NCBI RefSeq assembly: GCF_937123735.1
Contig: NZ_CAKZKL010000038.1
Coordinates: 1-51,112, forward strand
Direction of reading: 5' to 3'
DNA from: an uncultured Lentibacter sp.
Lineage (GTDB): Bacteria; Pseudomonadota; Alphaproteobacteria; Rhodobacterales; Rhodobacteraceae
DNA: 51,112 bases
Under the pieces are notes generated by a model. That model made no database searches, had not been told where the DNA came from, and saw nothing but the letters and a program-made list of their open reading frames with translations. The first letter of the stretch is position 1, and each line of letters begins with the position of its first letter. The translations under genes and the position numbers were made by a program. Below, piece by piece: positions 36,285 to 43,671 of the stretch.

Positions 36285-36300
36285 ACAAAACTAGTTTTGT
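36285..36300. promoter_or_regulatory. ArsR operator palindrome
   Basis: ACAAAACTAGTTTTGT is a perfect 16-bp palindrome immediately upstream of the ArsR gene start, well placed to block its promoter. The rest of the gap to 36428 shows only repeated GTGCACG motifs and no gene. Confidence 0.72.
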
Positions 36301-36428
36301 CAAAGTGTTTTGCGGCGCGCGCTGCCTTTACCTTTTCCTCAAGGCCAAAAGGCGCATCAGGCGGTGTACGCCCGGTGCACGCCTTGTGCACGCATGTCAC
36401 CCCCCCCGAATCGGCCTTTTTGCGCTTG

Positions 36429-37313
36429 TTAACCCTGCTGTGCGCAGCGTTCACGAAGCCGGTAAAAATCCCGCGCCGTTTCGCTGAAAACCGCGGCTTT
36501 CATCGGCTCAGGAATGAGCTTTTGATAGGCCGCAATCAGCGTGGCGTAATCCGAATAGAGGCTGTCCACAGGGAAGTTTGATCCAAACATCACCCGCGCG
36601 GGGCCAAACTGGTTGAGCACGGTTTTTACGATCGGCTCAATGCTTTGCACGCTCCATCTGTGGTCAAACATGCCAAGCCCGGAAAGCTTGCAGCGCACAT
36701 GGGGCAGGGCGGCCAATGGCGCGATCTGCTTTTCCCAAAGCGCAAGGCCCTCGGGCGTTCTGTCAAACGGGCTGCCCGCATGGCAGAGCGCCACGGGCAG
36801 CTCGGGTATGTCGGCCAGCACCTCTGCGGTGGCCTGCATCAAAGGTGGCGTGAGTTGCAAATCAAAGCTCAGGCCCACCTTGGCCACAGCCCGCAAACCG
36901 CGTTTGAAATCAGCGCTTTGCAGCAAGGCGTTTGTGCCGCTCGCCGCGTCCTCTTCGGGGGCGCGTCCGACAATTTGGCGCACGCCGCGCACGGTGGACA
37001 GGGCCTTGAAAGCCGTGAGTTGCGCGTCGATGTCTGGCGCGGTCAGGTCACAAAAGACAACCTGCGCAAGCGGCCAGTCGGGCGCGGCCTCGGCCACGCT
37101 TTGCACCCATTTGGCTTCTGCCATTGCGTCTTGCGCGCCCACCTGAATATGCACCGAGCCGCGAAATCCGGCGGCATCATGGCGAAATTCGGGGAGCAGG
37201 TAGTTGCGTTGGATCGGGGCAGGGTCGCCAAAGAAGCGGGCCTCGCCCTTGGCCATGAGCCAGGGGTAATGCACGGCGGCAAGATCCCAGAGGTGATGGT
37301 GCGAATCGATCAT
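36429..37313 (-). CDS. Amidohydrolase (fuconolactonase-like, amidohydrolase_2)
   Basis: Metal-dependent hydrolase of the TIM-barrel amidohydrolase superfamily, 294 residues. The N-terminal HxH motif (DSHHHLWD; H5 and H7), VALCHAGSPF (about 174-183) and the late aspartate in FGSNFPVDSLYSDY (about 244-257) are active-site landmarks. Close relatives hydrolyse sugar lactones (L-fuconolactonase, 2-pyrone-4,6-dicarboxylate lactonase), so a lactone or related ring in this catabolic locus is a reasonable substrate. Its ATG overlaps the stop codon of the upstream SnoaL-like gene by ATGA, and both are read leftward from the shared divergent promoter. Confidence 0.86.
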   Translation of the reverse strand: MIDSHHHLWDLAAVHYPWLMAKGEARFFGDPAPIQRNYLLPEFRHDAAGFRGSVHIQVGAQDAMAEAKWVQSVAEAAPDWPLAQVVFCDLTAPDIDAQLTAFKALSTVRGVRQIVGRAPEEDAASGTNALLQSADFKRGLRAVAKVGLSFDLQLTPPLMQATAEVLADIPELPVALCHAGSPFDRTPEGLALWEKQIAPLAALPHVRCKLSGLGMFDHRWSVQSIEPIVKTVLNQFGPARVMFGSNFPVDSLYSDYATLIAAYQKLIPEPMKAAVFSETARDFYRLRERCAQQG

Positions 37314-38314
37314 TCTAGGCTGCCCGTGCCGATGCTCTGAAGCCGGCCCAAAACATCAACGCCCTGCGTCTTAAGGAAGTGTAAAATGTCGATGTATATC
37401 CAGTTTTCAGCCAATTTACCCCCCTCCCGCCGATAAATATCAATCACCCGAAACGCCCCTTTTTCTTTTCCCGCAGGAAGACCCATGAAACCACCTTTAT
37501 GAACTGCCGTAAAATTGGGCCAGCCGAAGAAGCCGCCATAGCTGCCCTCCGCCATGCGGCAGATATGCTGTGTTTTGGAGCGCTCGGCGAAAGCGGCGCG
37601 AAACGGGCCGGAATGCTGTTTGGCATAGCGCGGGATCGTATAGGTCGCGCCGATGCCCTCAGGGCCCCACCAGAGCATGTCCTCATGCCAGCTGCGCCGC
37701 AATTCCTCTTCCAGCGGCAGGCCAAGCCCCCAAGTGCCTAGGTCATTCACCATTCGGTCAATCGCGGCCATGGTGGCGATGCCCTCTGCCTCGGGCTGCG
37801 GTTCAAACATCAACCCGTCGTGGGTGCGCGGGCCAGGCTGCACCATATGTTGTGCTGTTTGTGGGCCAAACGGGTTTTGCCCTGCCTGCACCATGAGATG
37901 TGGAATGTCAAAATACATCGCCGTCTCGGCGATTTTGCCGCCCTCAACGCGGTGAAACTCGCAATAGCGCAGCATGGCGAGTTTGCCCGTTGGGCGGATG
38001 CCAAGCCAGGCCCCATCAAACAGCCCCATGAGGTGCCCCATCGAGCAGACCCAGACCCCGCCGCCCAGCGTATTCTGCCCCGCCATAAACACATCCATCC
38101 GCCGCTGAAGCGAGCTCAGACTGGTCTTGAGCGGGGCCCAAAACCGCTTGGCCACCTCCTCGGGGGAGGTGATCTCATCAAACGGATGAAACCCGCGCCA
38201 AAGTGATTCTGCGGCATAAAATTCGGTCTGAACATCGGCCAAACTGGCCACATCAGCCCGCTCCAGCGCCTCGTAATAGTCGCGCACAACCTGCTTTTCG
38301 CTCTGAAAATCCAC
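37310..38314 (-). CDS. Two-domain NTF2/SnoaL-like protein
   Basis: A 334-residue protein that appears to be two SnoaL/NTF2-like cone-shaped domains in tandem (about 1-170 and 190-330). Landmarks are EFHRVEGGKIAETAMYFDIPHLM in the first half and DIYRREGGKLAENWIYIDILHFLKTQGVDVLGRL in the second. W-x-GPEGIGATY, GWPNF and GGFMGLP recur almost unchanged in the 45011-46063 protein, so the two are paralogues. SnoaL-fold enzymes catalyse aldol cyclisation, isomerisation or hydration; the reaction here is unknown. I chose GTG 38314 (VDFQSEKQ) because AGGAG lies six bases upstream and the longer frame to ATG 38356 would start inside the operator. Confidence 0.82.
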   Translation of the reverse strand: MDFQSEKQVVRDYYEALERADVASLADVQTEFYAAESLWRGFHPFDEITSPEEVAKRFWAPLKTSLSSLQRRMDVFMAGQNTLGGGVWVCSMGHLMGLFDGAWLGIRPTGKLAMLRYCEFHRVEGGKIAETAMYFDIPHLMVQAGQNPFGPQTAQHMVQPGPRTHDGLMFEPQPEAEGIATMAAIDRMVNDLGTWGLGLPLEEELRRSWHEDMLWWGPEGIGATYTIPRYAKQHSGPFRAAFAERSKTQHICRMAEGSYGGFFGWPNFTAVHKGGFMGLPAGKEKGAFRVIDIYRREGGKLAENWIYIDILHFLKTQGVDVLGRLQSIGTGSLE

Positions 38315-38340
38315 GCTTTTCTCCTGCCTCTTTGCGGCGC

Positions 38341-38356
38341 TTGCATACGCTTGCAA
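38341..38356. promoter_or_regulatory. LacI-type operator A of the SnoaL/ABC catabolic cluster
   Basis: TTGCATACGCTTGCAA is palindromic in its outer five bases with a CG centre. The same 15-mer occurs inverted 55 bp away (38397-38411). It sits just upstream of the leftward SnoaL-like gene. Confidence 0.78.
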
Positions 38357-38395
38357 AAATACCTTGCCAAAATGCAGCGGCCTTGTCTACTGTTC

Positions 38396-38411
38396 CTGCA
38401 AGCGTATGCAA
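38396..38411. promoter_or_regulatory. LacI-type operator B of the SnoaL/ABC catabolic cluster
   Basis: CTGCAAGCGTATGCAA is the inverted copy of operator A (15 of 16 bases identical), 21 bp before the ABC ATPase start. Spacing between centres (55 bp) allows a looped dimer-of-dimers. The cognate regulator is probably the LacI protein at 46824-47843. Confidence 0.78.
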
Positions 38412-38432
38412 CACGCTCTGCAAGGGGGGCAC

Positions 38433-39482
38433 ATGGCCGAAATTCAGCTTCGCAATCTCAGCAAGAGGTGGGGCAATTTTGTTGGTGTCGATAATTTTGA
38501 CCTGACAATTCAGGACCGCGAGTTCCTCGTGCTGCTTGGCCCCTCAGGCTGCGGCAAAACCACAACCATGCGCATGATCGCCGGTCTTGAAGATGTCACC
38601 GAAGGCGAAATTCTGATCGACGGCAAAGTGGTGAATGCACTTGAACCCAAGGACCGCGATGTCGCCATGGTGTTCCAAAGCTACGCGCTCTACCCCAATA
38701 TGAACGTTTACGAAAACATCCGCTTTCCCTTGAAGGTGCGTGGGGTGGACCCGTCCACGCATGACGAAAAAGTCCGTCGCGCTTCGGCCATGGTTGAGCT
38801 CGATGATTTCCTGCACCGCAAGCCTGCCGAGCTTTCTGGCGGGCAGCGCCAACGCGTGGCTCTCGCCCGTGCAATTGTCCGCGAGCCCAATGTGTTCCTG
38901 ATGGACGAGCCGCTCTCAAACCTTGATGCCAAGCTGCGCGTGTCTACCCGTGCGCAGATCAAGAACCTCAGTCACGAACTCGCCGTCACCACGATCTATG
39001 TCACCCATGACCAGATCGAAGCGATGACATTGGCCGACCGTGTTGTCGTGATGAAAAAAGGGATTGTGCAGCAGGTTGGCAGCCCGACCGAAATCTACGA
39101 TATGCCTGCAAATACTTTCGTCGCGAGCTTCATCGGCTCCCCTGCGATGAACCTCATTGAGGGCGCGCTTGCAGGCGGAAAATTTACCGCGCAGCACACC
39201 GAAGTCGCGGGCCTTACGGCGCCTGATGGCAACATCACCCTCGGCTTTCGCGCCGAAGACGCCAGCCTTGTTGAGAGCGGTGGTCAGATCACTGCGCCCG
39301 TCTATACAATGGAGCTTCTGGGCGACGCAACGATGATTGCCGTGCGCATCGGCGGCGCGCTTGTCTCTGTTAAGGCCGACAAGACCTTCCGCGCCAAGAT
39401 CGGCGAGACGGTGCATATCCAGATTCCACAAGATCATTGCCACTTGTTTGATACAGCAAGCGGCAAGCGCATTGAGTGTTGA
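38433..39482 (+). CDS. CUT1-type ABC transporter ATPase
   Basis: ATP-binding subunit of the importer of this locus, 349 residues. Walker A GPSGCGKTT (about 38-46), signature LSGGQ (about 135-139), Walker [13 protein letters not shown] and the H-loop TIYVTHDQIEAMTLAD are intact, and a C-terminal TOBE-type domain (about 240-349) marks it as UgpC/MalK-like. ATG 38433 follows a purine-rich AAGGGGGG; a longer frame to 38364 would cross operator B. It is the first gene of the rightward operon, ahead of binding protein and permeases, an order opposite to the polyol system. Confidence 0.93.
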   Translation: MAEIQLRNLSKRWGNFVGVDNFDLTIQDREFLVLLGPSGCGKTTTMRMIAGLEDVTEGEILIDGKVVNALEPKDRDVAMVFQSYALYPNMNVYENIRFPLKVRGVDPSTHDEKVRRASAMVELDDFLHRKPAELSGGQRQRVALARAIVREPNVFLMDEPLSNLDAKLRVSTRAQIKNLSHELAVTTIYVTHDQIEAMTLADRVVVMKKGIVQQVGSPTEIYDMPANTFVASFIGSPAMNLIEGALAGGKFTAQHTEVAGLTAPDGNITLGFRAEDASLVESGGQITAPVYTMELLGDATMIAVRIGGALVSVKADKTFRAKIGETVHIQIPQDHCHLFDTASGKRIEC

Positions 39483-39571
39483 CCCCTCGATACCATAGCG
39501 CCCCTAAAAAAGGGCGTATCACCAAGGTCTGCGCGTCGACGGCAGACCAGACAAAAAACCGGGAGTTACCA

Positions 39572-40777
39572 ATGAAACTGAAACATCTTCTTCTCGCAGG
39601 CGTCGCCTCGCTGTTGGGCACAGGTGCAATGGCCTGCTCGTTTGAAAACACTGTTCCGCTCAAATCTTTGTCAGCGGGCTTTGAGGCGTGGAAAGTTGTC
39701 ACCGATGCGATGGCCGAGTGTGGCAATTTCGAAGCCTCGCTTGATCAGGAATTCAAGGAAAAGCAGCCAGCGGCTTTCGCGGCCAACCCCTCGCTTTACC
39801 ACATCGGTGGTGTGGCCAACGCAACGCTTATTCCGCTGCTCAACGAAGGCACAATCCGCCCGCTGGATGACCTGATCGCCAAATACGGTGCCGGCATCAA
39901 GCCCAACCAGATGATCAAGATTGATGGCAAAACCTACGCCATCGCCATGATGGTCAATGCGCAGCACCTGATGTATCGCGAAGATATCCTCAACGATCTC
40001 GGAATCGCCGCGCCAACGACCTACGCCGAAATGATGGCCGCCGCCGACAAGATCAAGGCAGCCGGCGTGGTTGATTATCCGATTGGCGGCACATTCAAGA
40101 CCGGCTGGAACCTTGCAGAAGAGTTCGTGAACAACTTCCTCGGGGAAGGTGGCGAGTTCTTTGGTGAGGGCAACATGCCCAACATCAACAACGCGCAAGG
40201 TATGGCCGCGCTTGAGGTGATGAAAGCGCTCACAGCCTATATGGACCCTGAATACCTTGTCTCTGATTCCACCTATGTGCAGCAGCAGTTCCAGCAAGGC
40301 AAAATCGCCATGGCCAACCTCTGGGCCTCACGCGCCGGTGCGATGAATGACGCGGCCGAAAGCCAGGTTGTTGGCAAAGTCACGATGGCGGCAGCGCCCA
40401 TGGGGTCTGCGGCCCCTGCCAGTTCGCTCTGGTGGGATGGCATCGTGATCGCGGCGAACATCACCGATGAAGAGGCCGAAGCGGCCTTCAAAGTTGCTAT
40501 GGAGGGCCTCAAGCCCGACGTGATCGCGGCGAACAATGATGCCGCCGTCTGGTTGGTTGATGGCTTTACAGCTGGTCCGCTGGCTGCCGGTGCGGCGGCA
40601 ACCGCTGCCGCTGGTGCGCGCCCATACCCGGCCTCTGGCCCTATGGGCATCATGCACACAGCGCTGGGCAACGGCATCGCAGCTTACCTCAATGGTGACA
40701 AAGACGCCGCCACAACGCTGGCCGATATCGAAGCTGCCTATACCACAGCCGCCAAAGAAGCTGGCCTTGTGAAATAA
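39572..40777 (+). CDS. ABC transporter substrate-binding protein (cluster 1)
   Basis: Periplasmic binding protein of the locus importer, 401 residues with signal peptide MKLKHLLLAGVASLLGTGAMA (cleavage near 21, before CSFE, so a lipoprotein is possible only if the lipobox is accepted). The fold is the carbohydrate solute-binding type, with IDGKTYAIAMMVNAQHLMYREDILNDLG, the family hinge region, and SLWWDGIVIA as a likely ligand-contact segment. Ligand unknown. ATG 39572 is preceded by GGGAG. The 89-bp gap before it contains a small hairpin (GCGCCC / GGGCGT, about 39499-39518). Confidence 0.9.
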   Translation: MKLKHLLLAGVASLLGTGAMACSFENTVPLKSLSAGFEAWKVVTDAMAECGNFEASLDQEFKEKQPAAFAANPSLYHIGGVANATLIPLLNEGTIRPLDDLIAKYGAGIKPNQMIKIDGKTYAIAMMVNAQHLMYREDILNDLGIAAPTTYAEMMAAADKIKAAGVVDYPIGGTFKTGWNLAEEFVNNFLGEGGEFFGEGNMPNINNAQGMAALEVMKALTAYMDPEYLVSDSTYVQQQFQQGKIAMANLWASRAGAMNDAAESQVVGKVTMAAAPMGSAAPASSLWWDGIVIAANITDEEAEAAFKVAMEGLKPDVIAANNDAAVWLVDGFTAGPLAAGAAATAAAGARPYPASGPMGIMHTALGNGIAAYLNGDKDAATTLADIEAAYTTAAKEAGLVK

Positions 40778-40786
40778 GAAACCGTT

Positions 40787-40815
40787 AGGGCCGCGCCGCC
40801 TTTTGGTGCGGCCCT
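40787..40815 (+). promoter_or_regulatory. Intercistronic hairpin after the binding-protein gene
   Basis: AGGGCCGC / GCGGCCCT form an 8-bp stem with a 13-nt loop, 10 bp beyond the stop codon; a second CCGCC / GGCGG stem follows near 40832. This parallels the hairpin after smoE and may favour binding-protein expression over permeases. Confidence 0.6.
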
Positions 40816-40865
40816 GATCCACTGACACCCCGCCAAAAGGGCGGCAAATCTGGGAAGGTAGATCC

Positions 40866-41888
40866 ATGCCATTCAAGACATTCGCCGCCTTCGTGGGGCC
40901 GTCAATCTTCATGATGCTCCTGTTCATTGCGTTCCCGCTGGCAAGTGTGTTCAGCCAGAGTTTTCATGTTACCCAACCTGTCTACGAGATCGTCGAGGTT
41001 GAAACCTGCACCCCCGGGTTTCTCACACAGACCTGCATCACTGAAGAAAAGTCTGTCCCCAAGCTTGATGAAAACGGCGAGCTGATCAAAATTCGCCGGT
41101 TTGTCGGCTTGCAAAGCTACGCCAATGTTTTGGAGCTTGGCCGCGCCAAAGAGGCCCTGGCCACGGGGAGCTGGCAGGCCTTTCAGAACATCGATTTCTG
41201 GAAAGCCCTGCGCTTCACCCTGACCTTCACATTGATCACCCTGCCGCTTGTGCTCGGCGTTGGCCTGCTCATTGCCTTGGTGATCAACAACGCCTCTGCG
41301 CGTGTGCGCGGGCCTGTCATTTTTGTCTCGCTGTTGCCGTTCATCATCACGCCCGTCATCGGCGCGCTCTCGATCAACTGGCTCTTTCGCGGCGACGGTA
41401 TTCTGACCGCCACGCTTGAATGGTGGCTGGCCCGCGATATCGCTATGTTTGCCCAGGCCTGGACAATCGAAATCCTGATGATGCTCTACCGTGTCTGGCA
41501 CGTCGCGCCCTTTGCCGCGATTGTCTTTTACGCAGGGCTTCAGACGGTCAACCAAGACAGCCTCGAAAGCGCCGTGATTGATGGTGCCTCGCGCTGGCAG
41601 CGCCTGCGCTATGTGGTCATTCCGCATCTCATGCCGCTCATTGTCTTTGTGACCATGATCCACCTAATGGACAGCTACCGCGTGTTTGAAGAGGTCGTCG
41701 GCTTCTCCAGCCAGGGGCACGTTATCTCGCTGCAATGGCTGACTTATGATTTCCTTATCCCGGATCAGGCCGGCAACCGCTCGATCAGCCGCGCCTCGGC
41801 CAGCGCCATGCTCACCATGATCGGCATCGTGCTTCTGCTCATCGCACCGCTGCGCCGCACATGGCGCGAACACAAAGGAGGCCACTGA
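40866..41888 (+). CDS. ABC transporter permease (CUT1, MalF/UgpA type)
   Basis: First inner-membrane permease of the locus importer, 340 residues, about six helices. Unusually, residues about 38-85 form an extra polar periplasmic loop between helices 1 and 2 with two cysteines in CTPGFLTQTC (residues 55 and 64), a possible disulfide. The EAA loop DSLESAVIDGASRWQRLRYVVIPHL (about 235-259) contacts the ATPase. The gene lies 1 bp before the second permease gene. The small cysteine-bounded loop is absent from the polyol permease at 6324-7190. Confidence 0.91.
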   Translation: MPFKTFAAFVGPSIFMMLLFIAFPLASVFSQSFHVTQPVYEIVEVETCTPGFLTQTCITEEKSVPKLDENGELIKIRRFVGLQSYANVLELGRAKEALATGSWQAFQNIDFWKALRFTLTFTLITLPLVLGVGLLIALVINNASARVRGPVIFVSLLPFIITPVIGALSINWLFRGDGILTATLEWWLARDIAMFAQAWTIEILMMLYRVWHVAPFAAIVFYAGLQTVNQDSLESAVIDGASRWQRLRYVVIPHLMPLIVFVTMIHLMDSYRVFEEVVGFSSQGHVISLQWLTYDFLIPDQAGNRSISRASASAMLTMIGIVLLLIAPLRRTWREHKGGH

Positions 41889-41889
41889 C

Positions 41890-43044
41890 ATGAGCGCCAA
41901 ATCCATGCAGCCCTCCTTTGGCCTCAAGCTGGCCTCCGGCAGCTTCCTCGCCTTCTGGTGTCTCGTTGCGGCCTTCCCGATCTTCTGGATCCTGGTGATG
42001 AGCTTCAAATCACCGGTCGATGCCTTCAATGAAAGCGCCTTGAGCGTGATCTTTGGGCCGAGCACTTTGGCCACGGGCAAGGGGGTTTCAGCGCTCGATA
42101 TTCTCCTGCTCATCGGTATCGTCTGGCTCACCGCCTGGATCACAACCAAGCGCTTGCCAAACCTTGTGCGCAGCTATGCGCCCGCTGGCGCGCAGGCCAT
42201 CGGCTGGGGCATTGGCGTGCTGGCGCTTGCGGTCATGTTCCTTGTGCTGATGTTGGGTGTTGCGCCTTGGATTACGTCTTCTCTCGGCCCGTCGCTCGGC
42301 CCGCTGGGCCGTGATATTATCGGTTTCACGACAGAGCATTATACAACCGTCTGGGTCGATCGCGGCTTCTCGCGCAACTTTCAGAACTCGCTTCTGGTGA
42401 CAGCGGGGGTTGTCACCATCTCGCTCACGGTGGGCACGTTGGCGGGCTATGGCCTTGCGCGCTCCGGCTCCAATCTCGCGTTTTGGATTCTCATCGTCGC
42501 GCTGGTCTTCCGCGCGCTGCCGCCCTCGGTTTTGGTTGCGGGCTATTTGCCTGTTGTCATCAATTCGGCAGAGTGGCTTGCGCCTCTCCTCGGCGAAAAC
42601 GCCCCAACGCTTTACGGCAAGCCTTGGACCGTCATCGCCGTTCTGGTGGCCATCAACCAACCCTTCACAATCTGGATGCTGCGCTCGTTTTTTCAGAACA
42701 TTCCCGCCGAGCTTGATGAGGCGGCCCGTGTCGATGGCTGCTCGCATTTTCAGGCCTTCCGCCGCGTGATCATGCCGGTGATGTGGCCCGGGGTGATCAC
42801 CACGGGGCTGTTCAGCTTCCTTCTGGGCTACAACGACTTTCTGGTGACATCGCTGCTGCTGGATGCGCAGAACCAGACCATGGTTCCGGCCATTGCCGGT
42901 ATGTTCAACATGGAAACCACCACCACCGATCAGGTTGTCGCGGTGGCGGCTGCTGTCTCGATCACCGCGCCGCTTTTCCTTCTGGTGATGGTGTTTCAAC
43001 GCCAGATCGTCAGCGGGCTGACCGCTGGCGCTGTCAAAGGTTAA
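41890..43044 (+). CDS. ABC transporter permease (CUT1, MalG/UgpE type)
   Basis: Second permease, 384 residues, about 100 longer than the typical family member. The extra length is an N-terminal insertion (about residues 45-140) with two additional hydrophobic stretches (ALDILLLIGIVWLTAW and GWGIGVLALAVMFLVLMLGVAPW) placed between helix 1 and the core, giving about eight helices. The core has the EAA loop ELDEAARVDGCSHFQAFRRVIMPVM (about 276-300). It is followed by a 12-bp-arm inverted repeat. The insertion may be shared by permeases for a particular ligand class; that is inference. Confidence 0.9.
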   Translation: MSAKSMQPSFGLKLASGSFLAFWCLVAAFPIFWILVMSFKSPVDAFNESALSVIFGPSTLATGKGVSALDILLLIGIVWLTAWITTKRLPNLVRSYAPAGAQAIGWGIGVLALAVMFLVLMLGVAPWITSSLGPSLGPLGRDIIGFTTEHYTTVWVDRGFSRNFQNSLLVTAGVVTISLTVGTLAGYGLARSGSNLAFWILIVALVFRALPPSVLVAGYLPVVINSAEWLAPLLGENAPTLYGKPWTVIAVLVAINQPFTIWMLRSFFQNIPAELDEAARVDGCSHFQAFRRVIMPVMWPGVITTGLFSFLLGYNDFLVTSLLLDAQNQTMVPAIAGMFNMETTTTDQVVAVAAAVSITAPLFLLVMVFQRQIVSGLTAGAVKG

Positions 43045-43052
43045 CAGAGGGG

Positions 43053-43101
43053 GCCATGCTCTGGCACGGCTCCCACCCACCCCGCCGCACCAGAGCATGG
43101 C
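43053..43101 (+). promoter_or_regulatory. Long intercistronic inverted repeat
   Basis: GCCATGCTCTGG and CCAGAGCATGGC are perfect 12-bp arms with a 25-nt loop, between the second permease gene and the small SnoaL-like gene. There is no U-tract, so mRNA processing or protection between transport and enzyme genes is more likely than termination. Confidence 0.7.
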
Positions 43102-43122
43102 GCGCACAAACGGAGAAAAAAG

Positions 43123-43650
43123 ATGAAAGGCGCACGCCCCGAGCAAGCAACCCTGACCCGCGACACCGACCTTGGCAAAACCGCCGAGACAAAAGCGGTG
43201 ATCGAAGGCATGGTTGACGGCCTCAATGACCATCGCATCAGCGACATCGGCGAGTTTTTCGCCGAGAGCTTCCGCTGGATGGGCAACTACGGCTGCGGCA
43301 CAAAAAACGGGCTGCGTGAATTTCAGGACAACTGGCAAAAGCCCTTCCAAGCCGCCTTTGGTGACAAGGTCTGCATTGATGAGGCCCGCCTCTTCATGGG
43401 CGAATGGGCCGCTGCCTTTGGCCGCCAGGAGGCCACCCACCACGGCGAATTCATGGGTATCCCCGCCACCGGAAAGCGCATCGAGATCCGCTATATGGAC
43501 TTCTGGAAAGTGCAAGACGGCAAGATCACCGACAATTATGTGATGGTCGATTTTCCCCATGTTCTCGCGCAGCTTGGCCATGATGTTTTTGCTGGCGAAG
43601 GCTGGGAGAGTTTTGACACGGGCGCGCGCAAGCCGCCCCAACCGCACTAA
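43123..43650 (+). CDS. Single-domain SnoaL/NTF2-like protein
   Basis: A 175-residue single-domain SnoaL-like protein. FFAESFRWMGNYGCGTKNGLREFQDNWQKPFQAAF (about 45-79) and GKRIEIRYMDFWKVQDGKITDNYVMVDFPHVLAQLGHDVF (about 118-157) match the second domains of the two-domain paralogues at 37310 and 45011. RxxDFW and DGKIxxNxVxVDxxHxxxQLGxDVF recur in all of them. ATG 43123 has GGAG nine bases upstream. It precedes the HisD-like gene by 21 bp. Catalytic role unknown; a cyclase, isomerase or dehydratase is possible. Confidence 0.82.
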   Translation: MKGARPEQATLTRDTDLGKTAETKAVIEGMVDGLNDHRISDIGEFFAESFRWMGNYGCGTKNGLREFQDNWQKPFQAAFGDKVCIDEARLFMGEWAAAFGRQEATHHGEFMGIPATGKRIEIRYMDFWKVQDGKITDNYVMVDFPHVLAQLGHDVFAGEGWESFDTGARKPPQPH

Positions 43651-43671
43651 AAAGACGCAAGGAAAAGAGCC

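Noticed and set aside
36301..36428. Repeated GTGCACG motifs in the gap between the ArsR gene and the amidohydrolase gene
   Set aside because: They are short and irregular, have no stable terminator geometry for the minus-strand gene that ends here, and no match to the cluster operators.
42088..43647. Long minus-strand open frame (519 codons) opposite the permease and SnoaL-like genes
   Set aside because: It runs antisense through the second permease, the inverted repeat and the SnoaL-like gene, is rich in Arg/His/Gly without domains, and is an artefact of high-GC codon usage.
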